A DNA stretch of 64,000 nucleotides from Glebionis coronaria (GCA_025667525.1 CM046875.1:288814140-288878139), one strand, 5' to 3'; shown: positions 1-11,924, counted from the first letter of the stretch. Notes: generated by a model not told the origin, from the sequence alone. Translations and numbers: made by a program.

Positions 1-1688
1 AGGGGAGTTTACTCCCACATGCTTAAACATTAAGGACAATGTTTATGTTAAGTGTAGGGGGGACTTCTATCGAAGTTAAGTGGCCTTTTCCTTGTATTTG
101 TCCTCATTTTAACCGGAAAATCAATTTTTCGACATTTTTCAAAATTTTTGATCTATTTTGGCCTATTAGTTTTTCCTTTTGTATAGTTATTTTCTTTCCT
201 TATTAGAATAAATGTTTAATAAAGTGGTTTTAATTTTCAAACATTGTGAATCTTTTGACTCAACCCGAGTTTACTTATCTAAGTTACTCTAGCTAGTATC
301 CTTAACGTGTTTAGGTCAAGTTTTGCTAGGCTTTTATATAGGAAGCTATAAAACGCGAAAGTCTTAACTCTCACGGGTTAAGAACAAGAACTTTTTGCAA
401 GTTCCTATAATTGATCCTAGAGAGTCGTTTATCAAGGGAACTTTAAAATGCGATTTCTAAACTTGAAAAAGTCTAAGAATTTGCAAGATCCTATAGGCGA
501 CTCGAAAACCCAAAACTTTGATTTAATAGGCTAAGCATCCACGAGTCTCATTCCTTGAGATTTTAAACTGTGGAGAACGAGAGATGATAGAGCTAATTAT
601 AAGTTTGGTATCCTTTTGTGAATTTATGTGAGTTAATTATAAGCCTATTCTCCCATCGCCTACTAATAAATTTATCTACAATAAATAAGGTTGTACAATT
701 TGAAAAGTTACTTAGCTTCTAGCCCAATATCGTTTAAAAGTTGCTCGGTATGGATTAGAGTTCATAGCCAAGGCATAACTTATTGAAGCGGGATGCGAAG
801 ATTGGCGAGTCCGAAAAGGCCCTAACAAGGCATGAGGGCTATATTTTGTTGCTAAAGATCCAAAAGTGATGTGAAGAATCATTTATCAAAAATCAATATG
901 AAGGATCGAGACACACGACGAAAAGCAAAAACTCCCCAAAAGTCATGGAGAAGTGTATCCGAAAAGACCCTAACAAGGTATGAGGATAAATAGATCCAAG
1001 TCATAAAAGGAGGCGGATCGTTGTATATCAAAGTCCAAAATAAAGGTTGGATAAAAATGAAGAAGTCGTGGTCCAAGTATGAATCTCTCATAACTTCAAG
1101 TGAAGAAATATTATGAAGAGAAGACCATTATTTCATGAACGTCTCTCAAGGTTTGAAGTATGAAGTCGCTGCCAAATATCGGTCCGAGAAAGGTCTCAAA
1201 TCGCGAAGCGAGATATGCCAAGATATGAACTTTATGAGGTCCCGAGAAGCAGTTTTAAAATATTTTGTCCTTTAGCTAACTATTGATTAAATCGTTCACT
1301 TTATTTTCGGCCTAATAAACTATCGAAATAAGTCAAACAATGCATCATCGTGATCATTCTAGACAACAATAAAATATAAGACATACACATAAGAATAAGG
1401 GAGTCTAAGTGAGTAATTGGCCCACATGAGTTCGTGGTAGTCTACTAACTTAAAATAACAGTGATCTCGTTTTTAAGCTTGGTTTGGAGAAAGTGAAAAC
1501 TTGAGGATGATGATTATTCATGACATTTCCAAAACCCAAGTATGCTTTTTATTTCTTTACTTTTAATGTTTATAATTTTCTATCTCTTTAATAAAGGCCA
1601 ACGTGGATTGATTATGATGAAAAGTGTAAATTTGCTTTGTAACTAATGCATTGCATGAGGACATTGCAATGGTCAAGTGTAGAGGATT
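1..1688 (+). other. D post-pol non-coding region
   Basis: No coding sequence is recognisable. The region shares long blocks with A (19860-21478) and, inverted, with B (9106-10800 and 31928-33640). It has a PPT-like aagtgtagggg motif near position 51. A block at 780-990 contains the repeated motif ccctaacaaggYatgagg (near 820 and 968) that occurs in every copy. The true PPT, ggtcaagtgtagaggatt, ends at 1688. Confidence 0.7.
1671..1688 (+). promoter_or_regulatory. D polypurine tract
   Basis: A purine-rich ggtcaagtgtagaggatt directly precedes the LTR start, as in A and B. It is the likely primer site for plus-strand DNA synthesis. Confidence 0.7.
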
Positions 1689-2164
1689 TGATAGGTGTGT
1701 AAACACCCATCCTTTTTACCACTTAATTACAATAATAACCGGACCAAAACGTGTATTTTATGTCTTTTATGTCGGAATTATGCGTGGTTTGTGTTTTTGT
1801 TGTGATTTAGGACGAAAAGGTGAAAAGTGGAGAAAACACGGGCATTCACGGGCATTTACGGGCTTTTATTGAAGAAAAAGATGAAAGACAAAGTAAAGAA
1901 GTCAAGAGTGCAAAAAGAATGGAAGTCCAAGACCAATTCTGAAGATTTATCGAAGAAAAAGTCAAAAGACGGAAGTTTACCAAAAGCCGAGGAACTCGAG
2001 TCTTATTTATTGAAGAATTTAAAGACGAGTTCGAAGAAATCCCAAAACAAAGTCCAAGTATTAAGAAGATTTAAGAAGATTAAAGAAGCTTAAGGACTTG
2101 ATCATGCAATTAAGAAGAAAGGAAGGAGGGGAGGAAGCTTCCTCTAAACACCCTCCTAATCTCC

Positions 2165-2172
2165 TATAAATA
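2165..2172 (+). promoter_or_regulatory. D LTR TATA box
   Basis: tataaata sits about 475 bp into the LTR, at the equivalent place to TATA boxes in LTRs A, B and F. It probably marks the U3/R boundary. Confidence 0.6.
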
Positions 2173-2668
2173 CCTCTCATTTTCATTTCATTAGTTTTTG
2201 TTGGCTAAGGTGACAATTAGTCTTCCACCTTTTAGTTACTTGCACATTTACTTTATTGCACATTTAAATACTTGTCTTGCACTTTTAATACATTTAAATT
2301 TTCCAAGTAAGTGTTCTTTAATTTCCTTGTCTTTATCTCTCATTCTACCTTTCTTTCTTGCTTGATCTTTATGTTTACATGTTTATTATCTTGCTTGTTT
2401 GATTAAAGATTGTGTTTTTATGCTTTTGATTGTTTTAGATCATTGATTCTTATAGCTTATTGTGTTTATCTTTAAGTTTTATAAAGTTTTTATAAAAGTT
2501 ATTTTCGTATAAAGTTTGTTTTTCGTAAATCCTTTTCTTTTCGTGTTATAAAAGTCTTTAAATTTCAGTTTAGTAGCTTTTTCTTACACGGTTTGCCTTA
2601 GGATTTTAGACTTGTGCTTATTTGATTAGTAGCTTATTTTTCTAGCTTGTTTTCATTCTCCTTTACTG

Positions 2669-3117
2669 TATTCCGATTGGGTTGATCGGAAAAGGGTTTA
2701 TATATTCCGACCATAGCTCCATTGCTTGGTCGGAAAAGGGTTTGTGCATTCCGATTGGTGGGTAAGTTGGTATTCCGATCAGGGCAAGGTTTGGGTATTC
2801 CGATCTGGTCAAGTGACAGTTATTCCGATTGGTGCTTCATTCCTCATTCCGATCGAGGTGCTTGTTTGGTATTCCGATCAGGGTAAGTGACAATATTCCG
2901 ATCAAGGGTTCCGATCAACATTCCGACCAGCGTATATCCCATATTCCGATCAGGTAAGTACTTATTCTGATCAGGATTTGTTTGGGTATTCCGATCTGAA
3001 GAAGTGACATATTCCGATTGGTATTCCAATCTACATTCCGATTTGGGGGTAAGCTCACATTCCGATTGGACGGTTGTGCACATTCCGACGAGGTTTGATC
3101 GGAATATATTCCGATGG
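2669..3117 (+). repeat. Short-motif array attccgatc in LTR D
   Basis: About 20 irregularly spaced copies of attccgatc/attccgattgg occur in 450 bp, with spacing roughly 15-40 bp. The array is CpG-containing in otherwise AT-rich DNA. Related arrays occupy the same downstream part of LTRs A, B and F. Confidence 0.8.
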
Positions 3118-3470
3118 TAGGTTGTTTTCATATTTTGTTTAATTTTTACGTTATCGTTTTAATACTTTGTCATTTTAATTCTCGTCGCGTTTTTATTTTA
3201 ACTCGTTTAATCAATTTACTTTCCGTCACATTTTTAAATATTGCACCCTTTCTTTTAATTAGACTTAGATTTATTTTAACGCCTTTTATTTCAATGCCAT
3301 TTTACTTTCACGACATTTACTTTTAAGTCTTTGCACATTTAAATTTAAAATCAACAAAAAATATTATTTTCACCAAGAACATCTGAGTCGTACCTTAAGC
3401 CAATAATCAATTCGTTAAGATTCCGAGAACACGAACATTAATTTTTATACGGGCCAAAAGCCTTGTATCA

Positions 3471-4778
3471 GAGGCGTATGTGAAACGTGACTCGGGAGAC
3501 AAACTTCAACAACGATATGTAAAATGTATCTTTGAAGGATACCCTAAGGAAACTATGGGTTACTACTTTTATTATCCACCTGAGAACAAAGTGCTTGTTG
3601 CTAGGTATGGAGACTTCCTTGAAAGTGATATTGTAAATCAAGAATTTAGTGGGAGGAATTATGATCTTGAAGAGAGTCATATAGATACATTACCTTTTGA
3701 AAACACTAGCGAAATACTTCCTGTAGAAAGTCTGGCGGTTCCACCAGAGTTAGTTCCTCTGCGTAGATCCGAAAGGATTAAAAACACAAATAGCAATATA
3801 TGTCTTAATATAAAGGATTATGATGAAGTAGGGGATCTTGGTGAACCTGCCAATTATAAATCCGCAATGCTTGATCCTAAAAAGGATAAGTGGATGGTTG
3901 CTATGGATGAGGTAATGAAATCCGTGAAAGTAAATGATGTTTGGATTCTTGTAGATCCACCACCGAATGCTAAAGCAGTGAGACATAAGTGGATATACAA
4001 GAAGAAAACCGACATGGACGGAAAAGTACATTCCTATAAAGCTCGTTTAGTAGCTAAAGATTTTACTCAAACTTTTGGCATAGACTACGAGGAGACATTT
4101 TCTCCTATAGCATACTTAAGAGCTATTAGGATTCTCATAGCTATAGCAGCATACTAAGACTATGAGATATGGAAAATGGATGTTAAAACTGCCTTCTTGA
4201 ACGGTTGCTTAGATGAAGACATCTATATGTAGCAACCACAAGGGTATGTTGATCCTAAAAATCCAGGACAGGTGTGCAAACTTCAAAGGTCCATTTATGG
4301 TTTGAAGCAAGCATCACGTCCGTGGAATAAAATATTTGACGAAGAAATCAAAAAGTTTGGATTTATTCCGAATCGTGATGAGCCATGTGTATATCGCAAA
4401 GCTAGTGGGAGTGATGTAATATTTCTAGTCCTATATGTTGATGACATATTAATCATGGGAAGTAACATTCCAAGACTTAAAGATGTTAAGGATTATCTTG
4501 GTAAATGTTTTTCTATGAAGGATTTAGGAGAAGCTGCATACATTCACGGAATTAAGATCTTTCGTGATAGGAAAACACGGTTAATTGGTCTAAGTCAAGA
4601 TGCTTATATCGATAAGATTTTGAAGAAATATAATATGCATAATTCCAAGAAAGGTTTTCAACCTATAAAAGTTAAGCATTATTTGAGTCATGAGAAGGAT
4701 GCATCAACTCCTGAAGAGGAGGCATACATGCAGAAGGTGCCTTATGCTTTGGCTGTAGGATCTATATGTATACCGTAA
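3471..4778 (+). pseudogene. E pol: integrase C-terminus and reverse transcriptase
   Basis: Reading starts in frame right after LTR D with EAYVKRDSGDK, the end of a copia integrase region (CIFEGYP, YYFYYPPENK). An acidic linker and then the RT follow (WIYKKKTDMDG, YKARLVAK, MDVKTAFLNG). The polymerase motif LYVDDIL lies near 4434-4454. In-frame stops occur at 4155 (taa) and 4230 (tag), and the frame ends at 4776-4778, where homologous reading continues in another frame. The copy cannot give a full product. Lineage within Ty1/copia was not resolved. Confidence 0.8.
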
Positions 4779-5409
4779 GATGCACAAGTCCTGATGTGGC
4801 ATTTGCTCAGAACATGGTCAGTAGATACCAATAGAATCCATGGAAGCTCCACTGGACTGCTGAAAAAAACATATTCCAATGTATTTGAGGAGTACGAAAG
4901 ATATGTTTTTGGTATTTGGAGGGAAACCAGACACAGAACTGAATGTGAAAGGTTTCTGTGATGCATCATGGCAATGTGATAAAGACGATACGAAGTCTCA
5001 GACGGGTTACGTTTTTGTGATCAATGGAGGAGCAGTTGACTGGAAGAATAAGAAACAGACAACGATTGAAATGCATGCTACTCAATCTGAGTACATGGCT
5101 GCTTCAGAAGCTGCAATGGAAGCTGTTTGGATTAGGAAATTTATTGGAGATCTTGGAGTGATGCCTTCAATAAAAGAACCTATTGATATATATTGCGTCA
5201 ATTCTGCAGCAATAATATTCGCCAATGATGTTGGAGTCATGAAAGGCGCCAGACACTTTATGCGCAGACATCACTACGTCCGAGAACAAGTTGAAGCTCG
5301 TGAAATCAAATTAATAAAAGTTCACACAAATGATAACGTAGCTGATCCTTTTACTAAGACTTTGCATAGACGAAAGGTAGTTAGGCATGCCAAGGCGATT
5401 GGGCTGTAA
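4779..5409 (+). pseudogene. E pol: copia RNase H remnant
   Basis: After a frameshifted stretch (4779-4878), a 176-codon frame from 4879 encodes most of a copia RNase H: FCDASW (Asp28), ATQSEYMAAS (Glu71) and DNVADPFTK near the end. Where related RNases H carry IYCDNSAA, this copy reads IYCVNSAA (Val107), so a catalytic Asp is lost. It ends at taa 5407-5409 and is followed directly by the untranslated spacer. Confidence 0.8.
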
Positions 5410-6225
5410 CTAGCTAGCGATTTCATGCAATAAATCTGTGATTAGTATTTGGATAAAGGATGTTAAGACATTATTATGTAATGGAATAAAGATTGAGTTT
5501 CGTTTATTTTAATTATTTAATTTTGTATCCTATTTTACATGTTTTAATCCATGAATAAATTGTTATGCTAAATGTCCGTTTTCGATTAATAATATGGAAA
5601 TATTATTAAATTAAGACAAATAAAAATAGTGATAGAGTATACTTGAAAGTATATTGATCAATTTTGGATGATATTCGATGAATCGAATATTGGACTTATC
5701 CCAACTATATGTTTTACTTTGTGGATCTTCGTCATCAAATAAATCATAAATAGTTATTCTTAGATCCGAGATACCAGAAAACTGTTTTGAATCTAGTGCA
5801 TTTTTGTTGAATAATCTAACGCTAAGCGTAACTGGTAGCTACAAGGATTATTTTCAAAGGTGTTTCAAAATTCATAAGTTTTGCTTGTAGTCAGCATGGA
5901 ATTTAATTCATCCAAGTTCGTTTTGGAGTTTAATACAGCTGGGCCCCTCGTGGGATTAGTAAGATGTTTGTGTGGCCACACCCAAATTTGTTTTGGTAAT
6001 CTTGTTGAATCGGTGAACGAGAAATAGAATGGTTAATGAAAGGAATGACTAAGATCCATATCCTTATTAACGTTGTATTAGAAATAAAAGGATAATAACA
6101 AATAATGCATCATTTAAAAGGTTTTATCTAGGAGACCTTAATCGAGTTGTACTAGAGACTTTGCTAAGTGTAACTAGTTGCTAGTCAATGTAATCACGAT
6201 ATTCGAAATGTGTCCAAGTGGGAGC
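5410..6225 (+). other. E 3' untranslated spacer and polypurine tract
   Basis: No ORF of note. AT-rich sequence runs to the purine tract caagtgggagc (6215-6225), typical of copia elements. A partly repeated phrase, gctaagcgtaact (about 5822) and gctaagtgtaact (about 6173), suggests an old internal duplication. Confidence 0.6.
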
Positions 6226-7192
6226 TGAAAGTTTATGGACTTATATTTAATAGTCGTGTGATAGGATCGAACTCGAGATTACGAGATTGCACTCTATACG
6301 TAAAGAGTTAATTTATTTAATAAATATATTTATTATATATTTATTAAAGTAAACCGAGCTAAATAACTATATAACTTTAAAGATCACTAATTAATAAAAA
6401 GTTAAGTATTAAAGAGTGTTAAATAATATATAGAAAGAGGAATTAAAAGGAAGAAGCACGGAAGGTTCCAGAACACCCTACAAGGGGTGTTTCGTCGGTC
6501 AGTTAGGGCTCCAAGGGGGGGGGGGGGAGTTGCCTTTTTATTTACTTGGGATACAATGGATTTGAGGCCTATAAATACATCCCCTCACCCCTCATAATCT
6601 TCATAACTTGAATCTCTCTTCCTCTCTCTATCTTTTGGCCGATCGCAAGGGGTAACCACGAAGGGGTTTTCAGTTGGTTTTCTTGTTTGATCGATTGTGG
6701 TGATAATCTAGTCCTTGCCTTTCTCTAGGGTTGTTGGGTAGATTATTTACAAGCGTTGTAGCTCGGTTTTCACGTGTTAGAATCACGGTTAGCTCGTTGT
6801 ATTACGTGTGTACAAGATCGTAATATAGTCTTACTTTAGACTATATCTTGGTGGTGTTCGTTGTAAACTCTAATTGGTGATTCATTATTCGTCTTGTGGA
6901 TTTGCTTTAGCGTAAAGGTATGTAACCCTAATTCAATTAATTATAATTGTGTTATTATTATGATCTTGTTAAATCGCTTCCACTATATATATGCTTTGAT
7001 CTCGTTTAGGGTTTTATATAATTTTTATGATGTTAATAAACCTTTAGTTAATGCATTTTGTAGCAGCTTGTCCATATATGGTATGTTTTATTGGTTATGT
7101 TTCACAGCTAAAAACTTATTTTGTGATTGGGTTGGAGTCTAAACTTATGACTCTCACCAACTTTATATTGACCTATTTTAGTGTCTCTTTCA
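6226..7192 (+). repeat. Putative E 3' LTR
   Basis: A 967-bp segment starts TGAAAG right after the polypurine tract and ends CTTTCA, giving 6-bp perfect inverted ends. A TATA box (tataaata) is at 6570-6577. The 5' LTR is out of the window, so the ends are inferred from structure alone. The end followed by the TSD (CTTTCA + ggtga) mimics a splice acceptor plus donor. Confidence 0.6.
6515..6527 (+). repeat. G13 homopolymer in LTR E U3
   Basis: Thirteen consecutive G lie about 42 bp upstream of the TATA box. Length may be unreliable in sequencing. The tract could form a G-rich structure. Confidence 0.8.
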
Positions 7193-7193
7193 G

Positions 7194-7198
7194 GTGAG
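7194..7198 (+). other. Target-site duplication of composite B, left copy
   Basis: gtgag directly abuts the B terminus. The identical gtgag follows the other terminus at 37539-37543. It overlaps the putative copia E duplication ggtga (7193-7197). Confidence 0.8.
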
Positions 7199-9105
7199 TA
7201 ATAACTAGATTTTACTCAGTTAAAAATATCGTTGTTCCAGTCTTTTCGAATTGACTACTGGTTAAAGTGCGACTCATTCGTCTTTTGGTGAAAACAAATA
7301 GATTGGTCGTTGTAGTATAATTAAGTTGCAATACTTTAAAGTAAATGACGGTAATTAAAGCTAAAACTAATTAAAACGTAAATTGTGCAATATTAAAACA
7401 TTTAAAAGTAAATTAATTAAATGACGTAAAATTAAAACTCGACAAAAAGTAAATTTAACAATGTAATAAAAATGTAAACTTGAAATTAAAGATTAAGAAA
7501 AACAATTAAAATACACTAACGAAAAATGCGGGAAAAATAAATACTTGAAAATAAAACAAAGGATAAAAAAACCTGAGTCACAATCCCAAATATTGTCACT
7601 ATCCTGAATACCCAACAAGTTGCTTATCCGGAATAAGGCTGTCACCCTTATCCGCAATCTGAATCCTTACACTATCCGGAATGTAGAGACCTCGAACCCT
7701 TATCCGGAATTCACTAAAACACCTTATCCGGAATTCACTATCCCACGGCTTATCCGGAATGTTGTCACAATACCCTTATCTAGAATGTCCAGTCAAATGC
7801 TTATCCGGAATTTGGAGTTAATCAGCTTATCTGGAATACTATCCAAATCCTTATCCGGAATTCCCTTTAGAAGCCTTATCCGGAATTCCTGCTTATCCGG
7901 AATACCCGGCTTATGCCTTATCCAGAACGTTAGTTTAGTTCTTTATCCGGAATACACCACATCTTCACTATATCCGGAATGGGGAGATTGAACCACTTAT
8001 CCGGAATCCTCTTTTTGCTCCTATCCAGAATATAGTTTCTAACCACTATCCGGAATTGGAGAGGACTTGGTTATTCGAAATAATAGGTACTTTCACTATT
8101 CGGAATATTTCTTTCGAGCTTATACGGAATACAAGGGTTTCACACAATCCGGATTAGTACAAAATTTGCAAAATAAGCTAAGAATTAAAATAAGCTAAAA
8201 ACTAATAAGCACTTAACTAAAAACATAACCAAATTGATTTTAAGAAAAAGCAAATAAGCCAAAATTTAAAAACTTTTAAAAACACTAAATAATAAAAATA
8301 ACTTTTATAAACACTTAACTAAATTTAAGAAAAACACTATAAGCTATAAAATCAATAAGCTAACACAATCATAAACATAAAAACATGACAATTAATCAAA
8401 TAAGCATGACAATAAGATAATAAGAACAAAGATTAAATAAAAACAATAAAGGTAGAATGAGAGATTAATAAAAAGCTTGATTAAAATTAAGATTCAACAA
8501 TTAAAAGTAAAGATTAAACTTACAAATTTAAGGTACAAGACAAGGTAATTAAATGACAATTAAGTAAATGACATTAAAAAAAGTGCAAGAAATTAAAATG
8601 GAAGAACTATTTTGTCAAGATAGCAAACACCTCCTAATGTGTCATTAGGAGGGTATTTATAGTGATTAGGAAGGTAAGCATGTGTTGGAAAATTCATTCG
8701 TTCTTTCTTTCTTTCTCGTCTTTTCGTCTTCTAAGTTCTTCGAATTTTTTGACTTTGTCTCGGGATTAATTGAACTCGTCTTATAATATCTTCACTTATT
8801 TAGACTTGAGTTCTTTGGCTTTATTAAACTTCAGTCTTTAGACTTTTCTTCGATAAATCTTCAGAATAGGCCTTGGACTTCCGTTCTTTTTGCACTCTTG
8901 ATCTTTTGACTTCGTCTTTTGTCTTTTTTTTGATAAAATCCCGTGAAAGCCCATGTTTTCTTCCCTTTTCACATTTTGGTCCTAAATCACAACAAAAACA
9001 CAAACCACGCATAATTCTGACATTTACGACATAAAATACACGTTTTGGCTTGGTTATTATTAATGTAATTAAGTGGTAAAAAGATAAGTGTTTTCACACT
9101 TATTA
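7199..9105 (-). repeat. B LTR1 (outer 3' LTR)
   Basis: A 1,907-bp LTR. On its own strand it starts TAATAAGTGTG and ends CCAGTTATTA, so the ends are TA...TA rather than TG...CA. The TATA box is at 8654-8661 (minus). It is abutted by the gtgag duplication on the left and by the B polypurine tract on the right. Confidence 0.85.
7590..8150 (-). repeat. Short-motif array attccggataag in LTR1
   Basis: About 25 imperfect copies of ttatccggaat (plus-strand reading) with irregular 15-30-bp spacing. Equivalent arrays are at about 30400-30955 (LTR2) and 36020-36570 (LTR3). They create spurious ORFs rich in LIRN, YPEF and LSGI. Confidence 0.85.
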
Positions 9106-11136
9106 AATCCCCTACACTTGACCATTGCAATGTCCTCATGCAATGCATTAATTACAAAGCAAGTTTTACATTTTCCATCACAATCAATCCACATAGCCTT
9201 TATTAAAGAGACAATTTATTTAAAGGAAGAAAATAAAAAGATCAAAAACTTACCTTAGGGTTTTGGAATGTAATGAATGATTATCACCCTCAAGTTTCAC
9301 GTTCCCCAAACCAAGCTTAAAAACGAGATCATTTTTATTATAAGTTAGCAAACTATCACAAATTCATGTGGGCCAATTATTTACTTAGACTCCCTTATTC
9401 CTAGGTGTATCTCTTATATTTTATTGTTGTCTTGAATGATCACGAGGATGCATTGTTGACTTATTTCGATAGTTATTTAGGCTAAAAATAAAGTAGGACG
9501 ATTTAATCAATAGTTAGCTAAAGGACAAAATCTTTTAAAACTGCTTCTCGGGACCTCATAAAGTTCATATCTTGGCATAACTCCCTTCACGATTTGAGAC
9601 CTTTCTCGGACCGATATTTGGTAGTGACTTCATACTTAAAATCTTGAGAGACGTTCATGAAATAATGGTCTTCTCTTCATAATAGGAATTTCTTCACTTG
9701 AAGTTTTGAGAGATTCTTCATACTTGGACCACGACTTCATTTTTTCTCCAATCTTTATTTGGGATTTTGATATACAACGATCCGCCTCCTTTTAGGACTT
9801 GGATCTATTTATCCTCATACCTTGTTAGGGCCTTTTTGGATAGACTTCTCCATGATCTTCACGGGAGTATTTGCTTTTCGTCGTGTGTCTTGATCCTTCA
9901 TATTGATTTTTGATAAATGATTCTTCACATCACTTTGGATCTTTAGCAACAAAATGTAGCCCTCATGCCTTGTTAGGGCCTTTTCGGACTCGCCAATCTT
10001 CGCATCCCGCTTCAATGAGTTATGCCTTGGCTATGAACTCTAATTAATACCGAGCAACTTTTAAACGATCTTGTGCTAGAAGCTAAGTAACATTTCAAAT
10101 CGTACGACCTTATTTATTGCAATTAAATTTATTAACAAGTGATGGGAGAAAAAGCTCATAATCAACTCAAATAATTTCATGAAAGAATACCAAACTTATA
10201 ATTGACTCTATCATCTCTCGTTCTCCAAAATTTAAAATCTTAAGGTATGAGACTCGTGGATGCTTAGCCAATTAAATCAATGTTTTGGGTTTTCGAGTCG
10301 TCTATAGGATCTTGCATCTTTTTAGACTTTTTCAAGTTTAGAATTCGCATTTTAAAGTTCCCTTGATAAACGACTTTATAGGATCAATTATAGGAGCTTG
10401 CGAAAAGTTCTTGTTCTTAACCCGTGAGAGTTAAGACTTACGCGTTTTAAAGTTCCCTATATAAAATCCTATCAAAACTTGACTTAAATACGTTAAGGAT
10501 ACTAGCTAGAGTAAACTTAGATAAGTAAACTCGGGTTGAGTCAAAAGATTCATAATGTTTGCAAATTAAAACCACTTTATTTAAATTTATTCTAGCAAAG
10601 AAATAAAATAACTATACAAAGGTAAGACTACTAGGCCAAAATAGATAAAAAATTTTGAAAAATGTCGAAAAATCAATTTTCCGGTTAAAATGAGGACAAA
10701 TACAAGGAAAATCCCACTTAACTTCGATAGTAGTCCCCCCTACACTTAATATAAACATTGTACTCAATGTTTAAGCATGTGGAAGTAACCTCCCCTACAC
10801 TTAGGACATTGTGTACTTTGTTTAGATCTTGCTAAGGAAGAGACAACTAAATTGATTCCTATTTTAATATTGCATAATATAAAATAGAGAATCAAAAGAT
10901 TTTAGGATAGAACCGGGAAGACGGGTACACGGAATCACGTGTCGTCAAAAGTCATCAAGAATGTATCTTTTAAAGCTCGAATCACTGCACATGATAAGAA
11001 ACAAAACAACAAACACATACTAGGGTCTCCCCCTACACTTATTATAAAAATAAAAGAAAAAGGATAGATACTGCGGGTTGCCTCCCGAGAAGCGCTTGTT
11101 TTTGTTCATTGAGTCGTGAGCCTTACTCGACCTTGA
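9106..11136 (-). other. B post-pol non-coding region, copy 1
   Basis: This is the reverse-complement counterpart of D 1-1688 and A 19600-21478. PPT-like cccctacactt motifs (minus-strand aagtgtagggg) occur near 9110, 10737, 10793 and 11031; the one at about 9106-9120 is the real polypurine tract. The hairpin-forming phrase gggttgcctcccgag lies near 11084. A 66-codon sense frame starting with TTG (9815-10015) is listed separately. Confidence 0.7.
9815..10015 (-). other. Conserved small sense frame in the B post-pol block
   Basis: A 66-codon open frame (GESEKALTRHEGYILLLK) lies in the sense direction of B. Counterparts are at 32640-32840 (B copy 2) and 20501-20692 (A, 63 codons). Only A's copy starts with ATG; B starts with TTG, and D (about 786-870) is frameshifted. 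A and B differ at both silent and replacing positions, so protein coding is unproven and conserved RNA or DNA sequence is equally possible. Confidence 0.35.
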
Positions 11137-11924
11137 TTAGCATAGGAAGAAGATTGAAACATATCCACCAAGATCAAATACATGGTTTTCATCCATCAAA
11201 TAGCAAAGGCTTAAGGCGAACAAGGCAAGCCAAAGAAGAGTCGGCAAGGTTCCCTTAAGTAGTTGTTGAGCACGGTGGTAGCAAGGATGATGAGGTGCAA
11301 GCATATCTCCATGGTTTTTAAAAATCTTTCCTTTTATTTCATCAGATGGATACTGAGATGGCTTGAAAATTCCAATACCGGGATCGAACACCTTTTCCTT
11401 AAGGGGAAAATAACACTCAGGCTCAGTAGACCTTGAAGAGGATCCGCTCATAAATCTCACAATCTCATCCTCAGAAGGTGGGTAGAGAGGTGTCAAAACA
11501 TAAGTACTGCGGATGTTGGTGTCTTCCGGTTTCTTCTCCTTTTGGAACGGGTTTCTTAATATCCGAAGGAGGAAAAATAGCATCATCAAAGTCCAAAGGA
11601 GGAGAATCACTCTCATTTGGGAAGTAAGTGTTGAGAAAAGTAGCAAAGTCTTCCTCAAATGAGTAGTCATCCAAAGGAGGATCAAGCATGGTTGGTGGAG
11701 GATCTTCATCATGTGAAGAATCACTCGAAAGAGTATCAACATAATCAAAGTCATCATAAGTTGGCATGTCTTTATACTCAGAAGTAAAATCATCAGAATC
11801 ATCCATACCAGAACTAGAATCATCATCATAGTCATCATAGATCGGTAGAGACTCATGAATTGGTGGGGGGTCTAAATTGGAGAGAGAATCATCCACATCA
11901 TCTTGGAAAAGTGGATTATCATAG
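11137..11924 (-). pseudogene. B acidic domain and C-terminal module, copy 1
   Basis: Downstream of protease, B encodes a Asp/Glu/Ser-rich domain (YDDYDDDSSSGMDDSDD, SSDSSHDEDPPPT) and then a module containing KVFDPGIGIFKPSQYPS and GDMLAPHHPCYHRAQQLL. A short hydrophobic stretch (LPTLLWLALFALSLCYLM) comes near the end. Against copy 2 (34080-34734) this copy has one extra T near 11540 that shifts frame. Upstream it was contiguous with 23272 before A inserted. It directly follows protease sequence, in the place where A carries a different linker and then RT. I cannot assign a function; the hydrophobic stretch alone is not enough to call it envelope-like. Confidence 0.65.

Larger units (their letters stand above)
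1..3470 (+). mobile_element. Element D: 3' part of an Athila-like Gypsy retrotransposon
   Basis: This is the 3' end of a plus-strand Gypsy element running off the left edge. It has a non-coding post-pol region (1-1688) that matches element A's region at 19860-21478, then a polypurine tract, then an LTR (1689-3470) with ends TGATA...TATCA. Immediately after the LTR the sequence reads in frame as copia pol (E), so D is inserted in E. The expected 5-bp target duplication would be gaggc (3471-3475), with its partner outside the window. Confidence 0.85.
1689..3470 (+). repeat. D 3' LTR
   Basis: A 1,782-bp LTR begins tgataggtgtg and ends cttgtatca. The TGATA/TATCA inverted ends match element A's LTRs. 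A TATA box (tataaata) lies at 2165-2172, and a CGAT-motif array occupies 2669-3117. Its 5' partner is outside the window. Confidence 0.85.
3471..7192 (+). mobile_element. Element E: 3' half of a Ty1/copia retrotransposon
   Basis: E holds integrase C-terminus, RT and RNase H remnants (3471-5409), an 816-bp untranslated spacer, a polypurine tract and a putative 3' LTR (6226-7192). The left part is displaced beyond the window by the insertion of D. The base after the LTR begins ggtga, the expected target duplication, followed almost at once by composite B. Confidence 0.75.

Noticed and set aside
7181..7198. tctctttcag|gtgag as a splice acceptor/donor of a host exon
   Set aside because: It is explained by the end of LTR E (CTTTCA) followed by target duplications; no coding sequence surrounds it.
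7620..7991. 123-codon ORF (repeated at 36038-36409) rich in LIRN, YPEF and LSGI
   Set aside because: It is a by-product of the ttatccggaat motif array, antisense to element B; the repeat is read in shifting frames and no homologous protein is apparent.
7590..8150. CRISPR-like or satellite array
   Set aside because: Motifs are short, imperfect and irregularly spaced with no constant spacers, and lie inside an LTR of a plant element.
11137..11330. Envelope gene in B based on the hydrophobic stretch near the C-terminus
   Set aside because: One short hydrophobic stretch, no signal peptide, and frames differ between copies; not enough to claim an envelope protein.
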